This document shows positions 16,540-22,680 of a stretch of DNA of 64,000 nucleotides, one piece after another. The position numbers and the translations under genes are program-made. How positions within the stretch are numbered: the first letter of the stretch is position 1; each line of letters starts with the position of its first letter. Location of the stretch: assembly GCF_006152065.1 (NCBI RefSeq), contig NZ_VDFW01000023.1, forward strand, positions 1 through 64,000, read 5' to 3'. Source of the stretch: Amycolatopsis alkalitolerans. GTDB lineage: Bacteria > Actinomycetota > Actinomycetes > Mycobacteriales > Pseudonocardiaceae. A model generated the notes under the pieces. That model did no database searches, was not told the origin of the DNA, and saw nothing but the letters and a program-made list of their open reading frames with translations.

Positions 16540-16613
16540 GGCCAGGTAGCTCAGTTGGTACGAGCGTCCGCCTGAAAAGCGGAAGGTCGCCGGTTCGACC
16601 CCGGCCCTGGCCA
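16540..16613 (+). tRNA. tRNA-Phe (anticodon GAA)
   Basis: A complete 74-nt cloverleaf. The acceptor GGCCAGG pairs with CCTGGCC, the anticodon loop is CTGAAAA with GAA, and the T-arm is CCGGTTCGACCCCGG. The Glu-Asp-Phe order is the usual actinobacterial one. A CCGC...GCGG-TTTTTT element just downstream (about 16627-16655) may terminate the cluster. Confidence 0.97.
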
Positions 16614-16769
16614 CCCTCCACGAAGCCGCTCTGGCCCAGGTCAAGGCGGTTTTTTCATGTCCGGGGTCGAGCATGCTGCTGTCCGGTGTTGACCTTGGTT
16701 GACCGCTGAGTGCCGTCCCGTGGGGGCACGGCTCTGCTCCCCTTCCCCACTCGTCCGTGCTGAGGTGAT

Positions 16770-17100
16770 CTCCTTGCGGCGCTGTTTTTCGACCCGGCCA
16801 CCCGCGAGCTGCTGCGGACCCGGCCCAACCCCCTGGAACCCGGTGAAGCGACCCGGCTCCGACGTCAGCGACCGGTTCGGGCCGGTCCCGCGACCCTCGA
16901 CCGAGCCGATCACCGTGCAGCGTCGGGCGTCTAACACGGGCGTGATCACCGTGGCCGGCCAGAAGGTCGCTCTCGGCCGGCAACACCAGCACCACACCGT
17001 GACCGTGCACGTGTCCGACACGACCATCGCAATCGACCTGCCCGGGGGCGACACCATGCTCAGGTGGCAGACACCGGTCGCACGTCACCTGCCGGATGAC
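16770..17100 (+). pseudogene. IS481-type transposase 3'-end fossil, copy 1
   Basis: A decayed C-terminal fragment of an integrase-core transposase. One frame (from about 16782) reads LFFDPATRELLRTRPNPL. After a frameshift near 16870-16895 another frame reads TEPITVQRRASNTGV and continues with ITVAGQKVALGR and VTVHVSDTTIAIDLP. These are the conserved tail of IS481-like actinobacterial transposases as I recall them. The catalytic DDE core and the 5' end are missing, and the final segment after IDLP is degraded. It sits just downstream of the tRNA cluster, a common integration zone. It shares a near-identical 24-bp end (17077-17100) with the second fossil at 17897-17920. Confidence 0.7.
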
Positions 17101-17157
17101 AGGCCCGACAGTCGCCGCCGGATGCGTGCGCTGTCCTTGGTCGGTGTCTGGGGTGGG

Positions 17158-17628
17158 TCAGGTGCTGAGGATGCGGGCGAGGTTGGCCAGTTCGTTGGCG
17201 CGCCCGTCGAGGAGGCGTTGGGTCCAGGTCTGATCGTGTAGCGGTTCGACAGACATCACGACACGGGTTCCGCTGTCGGTCGCGGCCAGTTCAACCTCGG
17301 TGCCGAACTCGTAGGGTTCGCGGTCGGGCACGAAGTCGACTAGCGAGGCGTAGGCCAGCGTCGTGGGCTCGTCGAGGCGGGTGAAGCGCTTGCGCGACAC
17401 GGTCGCCAGTGGCATTCCCGCCGATTGCATGAACTCGATCGTCTCAGGTGCGGTTGCGGTCATCGTGTAGACCAGTTCCCCGCCTTCGCTCAGGTCCAGG
17501 GAGTCGACGGTGGTGGTGAACCCGTCGGGAGCCCACCAGCGGGCGATCCCGCCAGGGGTGGTCCAGAGCGTCCAGATCGTGGTGGGGTCGGCGGGGTAGG
17601 TGCGCTCGAGCCGGTGGGTCGTGGTCAT
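17158..17628 (-). CDS. SRPBCC / AHSA1-domain protein
   Basis: A 156-residue START-like (AHSA1, activator of Hsp90 ATPase-like) domain protein. It begins MTTTHRLERTYPADPTTIW and contains WWAPDGFTT and a C-terminal amphipathic helix (QRLLDGRANELANLARIL). These proteins bind hydrophobic ligands in a helix-grip cavity, but the ligand is unknown. GGGAGA lies 7 nt before the ATG. Such genes are frequently paired with an ArsR regulator, but none is present here. The gene is flanked by the two transposase fossils, which suggests it was carried in or trapped between rearranged insertion sequences. Confidence 0.8.
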   Translation of the reverse strand: MTTTHRLERTYPADPTTIWTLWTTPGGIARWWAPDGFTTTVDSLDLSEGGELVYTMTATAPETIEFMQSAGMPLATVSRKRFTRLDEPTTLAYASLVDFVPDREPYEFGTEVELAATDSGTRVVMSVEPLHDQTWTQRLLDGRANELANLARILST

Positions 17629-17789
17629 GATCAAGTCTCCCTGTGTTCGGGTTCGGACATAGCCAGGACGGAGCCCCGGACGTCCTTTCGACATCCCATG
17701 ACGTGATGACCGTCACACAGTATGGTCGTGCTCGGCCACGAGGTGCGCCCGATGCCTCCACCACGTTTTCCTACGCCGTTGAGCGCAAG

Positions 17790-17920
17790 AACCATGTGCC
17801 GTGACCATGCACGTGTCCGACACGACTGGGTCATCGACCTGCCCGACGGCGACACCACGACCGTCCGGCGCACCACCGACCAGGCGGCAGACATCCGTCG
17901 CACGTCACCTGTCGGATCAC
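17790..17920 (+). pseudogene. IS481-type transposase 3'-end fossil, copy 2
   Basis: A second, shorter fragment of the same transposase tail. GTGACCATGCACGTGTCCGA aligns with copy 1 at 16999-17018. One nucleotide is missing after GACACGAC relative to copy 1, shifting the frame. It keeps a VRRTTDQ segment that copy 1 has lost. The terminal 24 bp (17897-17920) match copy 1 (17077-17100) with two differences. No transposase could be made from it. Confidence 0.65.
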
Positions 17921-18005
17921 ATTTGAATTGAGCCTCGATAGCGGCTTTTGGTGCTTGCGGTCGTGAGCCGCGCTATGTTGGTCTGCTGCCTACTGGAAGG
18001 TCGCG

Positions 18006-18566
18006 ATGATGTCCGATGCGCTCGATGACGCCAAGCTGTCCGCGATTCTCGTCCACCCGTTGCGCCCCACGAAGGTCATCCTCGTCGACTACGACCCCGG
18101 GTGGCCGAGCCGGTTCGCACGGCGTGCCGCCGAGCTCCGGAAAATTCTGGGCGGCCGTGCTCGGTTGATCGAGCATATCGGGTCCACCTCGGTCCCCGGT
18201 CTGGTCGCCAAACCGATCGTCGACATCGTCGTCGGCATCGACGATCCGGACGACGAGCAGGCGTACTTGCCCGATCTCGAAACGGCGGGCTACGACCTGC
18301 GCGTCCGCGAACCGGAGCATCGGTGCTTCCGGATCGGCGAGCCCGACGAGCCGGTGAACTTGCACTGTTATCCACCCGACCATCTCGAAACGCGCCGGTA
18401 CCTCGCATTCCGGAATCGCCTGCGGGCCAGCGAAGCGGACCGGGATCTCTACGCCGCGACCAAGCGGGAGTTGGCGAAACGCGAGTGGCGTGACATCAAC
18501 TACTACGCCGAAGCGAAGCGGCCGGTGATCGACGAGATTCTGGGGCGCGCAGGCTGGCGGGAGTAG
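18006..18566 (+). CDS. GrpB family (UPF0157) nucleotidyltransferase-like protein
   Basis: A 186-residue GrpB/UPF0157 protein, a nucleotidyltransferase-fold family of unproven biochemical role. Diagnostic segments are VDYDPGWPSRFARRA, IEHIGSTSVPGLVAKPIVDI (GS motif with the acidic VDI), and NLHCYPPDH followed by FRNRLRASEADRDLYAATKR. Length is typical. ATG 18006 and ATG 18009 are adjacent and either may start it. The gene stands alone between the transposase fossils and a convergent small hypothetical gene. Confidence 0.92.
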   Translation: MMSDALDDAKLSAILVHPLRPTKVILVDYDPGWPSRFARRAAELRKILGGRARLIEHIGSTSVPGLVAKPIVDIVVGIDDPDDEQAYLPDLETAGYDLRVREPEHRCFRIGEPDEPVNLHCYPPDHLETRRYLAFRNRLRASEADRDLYAATKRELAKREWRDINYYAEAKRPVIDEILGRAGWRE

Positions 18567-18580
18567 CCCTCGACGGCCTG

Positions 18581-18865
18581 TCACGGAAACGCGGATCGGT
18601 ACTTGCCGTCGACGAGCTTGACCCAGTTTTCGGTCCAGCCACTGGAGATGGCGATGTCATCGATCGCGCCGGTGGGCAGGCACAGGATCCTGAACTCTTG
18701 GCGCGCCGCCCCGTCGCCGTTGCTGATGCGGCCGCGAAGCTGCTCCAGTTCTGCGACGACCTGGTCGACCGAGTCGAACCGAGTCCAGAGGACATCGTGT
18801 TCGCCGACGCGGAGGATGGCCAGCAGGTCGTCTATGAAGTCGCAGAGCCGGTCGTCGCCCGTCAT
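18581..18865 (-). CDS. 94-residue hypothetical protein
   Basis: A small soluble acidic protein with a probable alpha/beta fold: two N-terminal helices (RLCDFIDDLLAIL and VDQVVAELEQLR) and a C-terminal beta-rich part (FRILCLPTGAIDDIAISSG). It converges on grpB with a 14-bp gap. I do not recognise a family. The balanced composition and GC-rich third positions favour a real gene. Confidence 0.6.
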   Translation of the reverse strand: MTGDDRLCDFIDDLLAILRVGEHDVLWTRFDSVDQVVAELEQLRGRISNGDGAARQEFRILCLPTGAIDDIAISSGWTENWVKLVDGKYRSAFP

Positions 18866-18944
18866 CGCTCGATTGTCGCGGATGGCTCGCTGCTTTTCGC
18901 TGTCCTGATTGGATGGCGGACGGGATCGGCCTTAGGCTCGCGCG

Positions 18945-19456
18945 GTGACCAGCGAGGCTTGGGAAGCGCAAGCGAGGAACTGGGTCGCCTGGGCGCGCAC
19001 GCCTGGCCTGGACTCCTACTGGCGATACCGGTCCGACTTGTTCGGCCTCGTCCCGGCACCAGGGCAGGCGGACGCCTCACCGACCCTGATCGGCGCCGCA
19101 CGGGATGCGCACCCGGAGGGTGAGTACGTCGTCGCCGACGCGGCGGACCTCCCGTTTGCCGGGGACTCGTTCGACCTGGGCGCAGTGCGCGAGGCGGGCC
19201 GTGTCCTCGTGCCTGGCGGGCGGCTCGTGCTTTCGGTGCTCCATCCCGCGAATACGGGTAACAGGACAGTGGCCACCTCGCGTTCGTCGTCGACCGGTCG
19301 CGTTCCACGAGCAGGCGGACGGGGACAACGTTCGCGGATTCGCGCGGGCATAACGGACCGTGGCCACTCGCTCGATGATCCGGCGTGCGGTTCATGACGC
19401 TCTCGACCACGGGGTGCTCGTCACCGAGGCCGCCGATCCGCCACCAGGCAGCATGA
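18945..19456 (+). pseudogene. decayed class I SAM-dependent methyltransferase
   Basis: The first frame starts TSEAWEAQARNWVAWARTPG and keeps SPTLIGAARD, DAADLPFAGDSFDL and EAGRVLVPGGRLVLSVLHP, all typical of a methyltransferase. The glycine-rich SAM loop (LDLGCGEG) between PAPGQ and ADASP is gone. So is the segment between DSFDL and AVREAGRVL. After about 19255 the frame runs into nonsense, while another frame from 19393 reads HDALDHGVLVTEAADPPPGS, the expected C terminus. So there are at least two deletions and one frameshift. It directly precedes a second methyltransferase gene. Confidence 0.75.
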
Positions 19457-19460
19457 CGCC

Positions 19461-20219
19461 GTGTCATCGCAGGTGTACGACGACATCGGGCGTGCCTACT
19501 CGCACGGTCGGCGCACCGATCCCCGCTGGATGGCGGCGATCGCCGCCGCGCTGGGCGGGGCCGGTTCGGTCATCGACGTGGGAGCTGGAACCGGGTCATA
19601 CGAACCCGCGGCGACGGTGCTGGCGGCCGAGCCTTCACGGCAGATGCTCGGCCAGCGCCGTCCTGGCGCTCCGCCCGCCGTGCAGGCGGTTGCTGAGCGC
19701 CTTCCCCTGCGGGACAAGGCTGCGGACGTCGCGATGGCTGTGCTGACCGTGCACCACTGGCGTGACTGGCGAGGTGGGCTTGCCGAGTTGCGCCGCGTCG
19801 CGCACTGCCAGCTCGTGCTGGCTTACGACACGCGCCTGCATGCCGAGTACTGGCTTACGCGCGAATACATCCCGGAAATCGCCCGGCTGGAGCTCGCGCG
19901 CCCGTCAGCCGGGGACATCGCGGACGAGCTCGGTGCGGACGACGTTGTCGCCCTGCCCGTGCCGTGGGATTTCCGGGACGGCGTGTATCCGGCCTACTGG
20001 CGACGCCCCGGCGCGTACCTCGACCCGGGGGTGCGCCGGAACTGTTCCGCCCTCGCGCAAACCGACCCGGCGGCCGTATCCCGCGGCATCGAGCGGCTGC
20101 GCCGTGATCTGGACTCGGGCCGCCGGCGCGTGACAGGCCGGCCCTACCCGCGGGTATGCACTGCCAGCCCGGTTCGGCCTGGCTCCACGTGCGGCTTCAG
20201 GACCAGGTCCTCGTCGTAG
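19461..20219 (+). CDS. class I SAM-dependent methyltransferase, possibly C-terminally damaged
   Basis: A 252-residue methyltransferase with an intact SAM loop (VIDVGAGTGSYE, residues about 37-48), motif AAEPSRQML, and AERLPLRDKAADVAMAVLTV for motif III. Substrate unknown. The last roughly 35 residues (from GRRRVTGRPYP) are basic and unlike the usual C terminus after RRDLDSG. They run 76 bp into the oppositely oriented quinone reductase gene. The native end was therefore probably lost when the downstream gene was joined. It lies immediately after a broken relative of the same superfamily. Confidence 0.75.
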   Translation: MSSQVYDDIGRAYSHGRRTDPRWMAAIAAALGGAGSVIDVGAGTGSYEPAATVLAAEPSRQMLGQRRPGAPPAVQAVAERLPLRDKAADVAMAVLTVHHWRDWRGGLAELRRVAHCQLVLAYDTRLHAEYWLTREYIPEIARLELARPSAGDIADELGADDVVALPVPWDFRDGVYPAYWRRPGAYLDPGVRRNCSALAQTDPAAVSRGIERLRRDLDSGRRRVTGRPYPRVCTASPVRPGSTCGFRTRSSS

Positions 20220-20911
20220 TCCCCGCCGTTCTGGGGGCGGTACGAGATCGGGTCGTCGGTCGCGAGCGTTTCCAGCCGGGCCCGCAGGCCCTTCGCGGCG
20301 GCCTCGAACTCCGGCGCGCCCGCGCGGTCCGAGCTGTGCACGGCGAACGGCGGCAGCGCCGACATCCCGGTGTACCAGAAAGTGCCGTGCAGCAAGGGGA
20401 ACAGCGCCTCCGGCAAAGCCCCGTTGATGCCGCGCGGGCCGAACGGCATCGCGCGGCTGCCGATGGTGATGGCCGCCAGCGCTCGCTTGCCGGCGAGCTT
20501 CCCCTCGCCGTACCGCAGGACCCGCCCGCCGTCGCCGGTGAGCCCGTAGCCGAAGCCCTTGACGAAGACCCGGTCGACCCAGCCCTTGAGGATCGCGGGC
20601 AGGCCGTACCACCACAGCGGGAACTGCAGGACGAGCGCATCGGCCCACTCGATCTTCTCCTGCTCCGCCCGGATGTCGGGGCTGAGCTGGCCCGATTCGT
20701 ACGCCGCCGCGGACTCGCCGGGGACGAGAAGGCGCTCGTCCGGGCCCAGCGCGTAATCCTCGCGGTCGACGACCGGGTTCCAGCGCATCGCGTACAGATC
20801 CGACTCCCGGTACTCGTGGCCGAGCTCGGTGAGCGCGCGGAGCCCCTCGTCACGCAGTGAGCCGGTCAGCGACCGCGGTTCCGGATGGGCGTAGATCCAC
20901 AAAACCTTCAT
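20144..20911 (-). CDS. flavodoxin-fold NAD(P)H dehydrogenase (quinone) family protein
   Basis: A 255-residue FMN-dependent oxidoreductase of the NQO/MdaB type. It begins MKVLWIYAHPEPRSLTGSLR, has LVLQFPLWWYGLPAILKGWVDRVF (flavin/quinone site), and GKLAGKRALAAITIG. It should reduce quinones with NAD(P)H to protect against redox cycling. It is transcribed divergently from a GlxA-type regulator 71 bp away, which probably controls it. The 3' end overlaps the end of the opposing methyltransferase gene. The family start MKVLWIYAHP fixes the ATG at 20911; a second in-frame ATG is three codons upstream. Confidence 0.9.
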   Translation of the reverse strand: MKVLWIYAHPEPRSLTGSLRDEGLRALTELGHEYRESDLYAMRWNPVVDREDYALGPDERLLVPGESAAAYESGQLSPDIRAEQEKIEWADALVLQFPLWWYGLPAILKGWVDRVFVKGFGYGLTGDGGRVLRYGEGKLAGKRALAAITIGSRAMPFGPRGINGALPEALFPLLHGTFWYTGMSALPPFAVHSSDRAGAPEFEAAAKGLRARLETLATDDPISYRPQNGGDYDEDLVLKPHVEPGRTGLAVHTRG

Positions 20912-20982
20912 GACCACCATCGTGCGATCTGATTGAGCTCGCAACCAGTGGCTTGAAGGCCATGTTGTGCAAGGATCGGGCC

Positions 20983-22011
20983 ATGCACCGTATCGCGTCT
21001 CTTGTCCGGCCCGGGCTGCTGCCGATCGAACTCGGCATCGTGCACCAGCTGTTCGGCAACGCGCGCTCGGCCTCGGGCGCACCCCTCTACGAGATCGTCA
21101 CCTGCACGATCGTCCCCGGCCAGGTGCCCACGGACGCCGACTTCACGATCGCTGTCGAGCGCGGGCCGGAGGCGCTCGCCGCGGCCGACACGGTGATCGT
21201 GCTGTCCTCCAAAGGGGACTACCAGCCGCAGACCGGCGGCCGCTTGGACGGGCCCATGGCCGACGCGTTCGCCCGCATCCGCCCCGGCACGCGGATCGCG
21301 TCGATCTGCACCGGTGCCTTCCTGCTCGCGGCGGCCGGGCTGCTCGACGGCCGTCGCGCGACCACGCACTGGCGCTCGGCACCCGACCTCCGGGCGCTGT
21401 ACCCGGCGGTCGAAGTCGAGGAGAACGTGCTCTACACCGACTCCGGGGACGTGCTGACCTCGGCCGGCGTCGCGGCCGGCATCGACCTGTGCCTGCACAT
21501 GATCCGCCGTGATCACGGCGCCACCGTCGCGAACGAGGTCGCGCGCGGCACGATCGTCGCACCGCATCGTGAAGGCGGGCAGGCGCAGTACATCTCGCGC
21601 CCGGTACCCGAACCCCGCAGTTCCTCCACGGCCGGCGCGCGCTCCTGGGCGTTGCGGCATCTGGACCGTCCACTGTCACTTCGGGAGCTCGCCGCGCGGG
21701 ATTCGATGAGCGTGCGGACCTTCACCCGCCGGTTTCGCGAGGAAGTCGGCATCTCCCCGCTGCAATGGCTCACCCAGCAACGCCTCGAGCGGGCGCGCCA
21801 GCTCCTCGAAGAGACGGATCTGGCGATGGACCGGATCGCCTCGGACGCCGGGTTCGGCACGGCGGCTTCGTTGCGCCAGCACTTCCAGTCCGCGGTCGGG
21901 GTTTCGCCGAGCACCTACCGGGCAACCTTCCGGGGCGCTCACGGTAGCGAATGGACAGTTCGCGAAAGCGCTTTCTCGGGGGCCAGTGGATCGCGCGGGC
22001 AGCGACGATGA
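20983..22011 (+). CDS. GlxA family transcriptional regulator (DJ-1/PfpI + AraC HTH)
   Basis: A 342-residue regulator. The N-terminal half is a DJ-1/PfpI-like domain with the nucleophile-elbow sequence SICTGAFLLAAAGLLDGR and TTHWRSA. The C-terminal half (about 215-315) is an AraC-type double helix-turn-helix with SLRELAARDSMSVRTFTRRF and ASDAGFGTAASLRQHFQ. GlxA regulators sense small metabolites or redox state, but the ligand here is unknown. Divergence from the quinone reductase at 20911 suggests that gene is its target. The downstream TetR gene begins 52 bp later. Confidence 0.92.
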   Translation: MHRIASLVRPGLLPIELGIVHQLFGNARSASGAPLYEIVTCTIVPGQVPTDADFTIAVERGPEALAAADTVIVLSSKGDYQPQTGGRLDGPMADAFARIRPGTRIASICTGAFLLAAAGLLDGRRATTHWRSAPDLRALYPAVEVEENVLYTDSGDVLTSAGVAAGIDLCLHMIRRDHGATVANEVARGTIVAPHREGGQAQYISRPVPEPRSSSTAGARSWALRHLDRPLSLRELAARDSMSVRTFTRRFREEVGISPLQWLTQQRLERARQLLEETDLAMDRIASDAGFGTAASLRQHFQSAVGVSPSTYRATFRGAHGSEWTVRESAFSGASGSRGQRR

Positions 22012-22063
22012 TCATTGCGGCACACGGAAATCCCGACTTGCCCGGTACCGATAAAGTGATCGG

Positions 22064-22678
22064 ATGGCTGGCGTTAAGCGGCGCACCCAGGCGGAGCGGC
22101 GGGCGGCCACCCGGACAGCGCTGCTGGAGGCGACGGTCGAGTGCCTCGTCGAATTCGGCTACGCCAACGTCACCGCGGCGCAGATAGCCACCCGCGCCGG
22201 TGTGACACGCGGCGCCCAGGCGCACTATTTCCCCACCAAGGCGGAACTCGTGGTCGCCGGGCTCGAACACGCCACGGGGCGGATCCTGGCGCAGTTCCGC
22301 GCCGATCCACCGCACCGGCCCACCGAGGTGGAAACCGTGATGACGCTGGTGGACCGGTTGTGGGAGCTGCACGACGGCAAGGCGTTCACCGCGCTCGTGG
22401 AACTGTGGCTGGGCAGCCGCACCGATCCCGAGTTGCGCCAGCACGTGCACCGGTTCAACAGCGAGCTCACCGAGGGGATGAGCGAGATCCTCAACCAGGC
22501 CGTCCCCGATTTCCTCGGCAGACCCAGGGGCGCCGCGGTGATGCTCACCGTGCTCGCGGCGATCCGCGGCGTCGTGCTGATGAGTTTCGTGTCGAGCACC
22601 CGGACGACGGCGGCGCTCTGGACGATCACCCGTGGCGAGATCGAGGAGATGGTCGCCGAGGTGATCGGGCGATCGTGA
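22064..22678 (+). CDS. TetR family transcriptional regulator
   Basis: A 204-residue repressor. The N-terminal helix-turn-helix spans about residues 12-60 (VTAAQIATRAGVTRGAQAHYF then PTKAELV). The C-terminal ligand-binding domain is helical and ends in TRGEIEEMVAEVIGRS. The effector is unknown. It is co-oriented with the GlxA-type gene and could be read through from it. It ends 2 bp before the stop of the convergent PAS-GGDEF-EAL gene. Confidence 0.9.
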   Translation: MAGVKRRTQAERRAATRTALLEATVECLVEFGYANVTAAQIATRAGVTRGAQAHYFPTKAELVVAGLEHATGRILAQFRADPPHRPTEVETVMTLVDRLWELHDGKAFTALVELWLGSRTDPELRQHVHRFNSELTEGMSEILNQAVPDFLGRPRGAAVMLTVLAAIRGVVLMSFVSSTRTTAALWTITRGEIEEMVAEVIGRS

Positions 22679-22680
22679 CT

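Noticed and set aside
16158-17157. Intact mobile element or prophage integrated at the tRNA cluster
   Set aside because: No integrase, no duplicated tRNA 3' end (att site) and only transposase debris is present.
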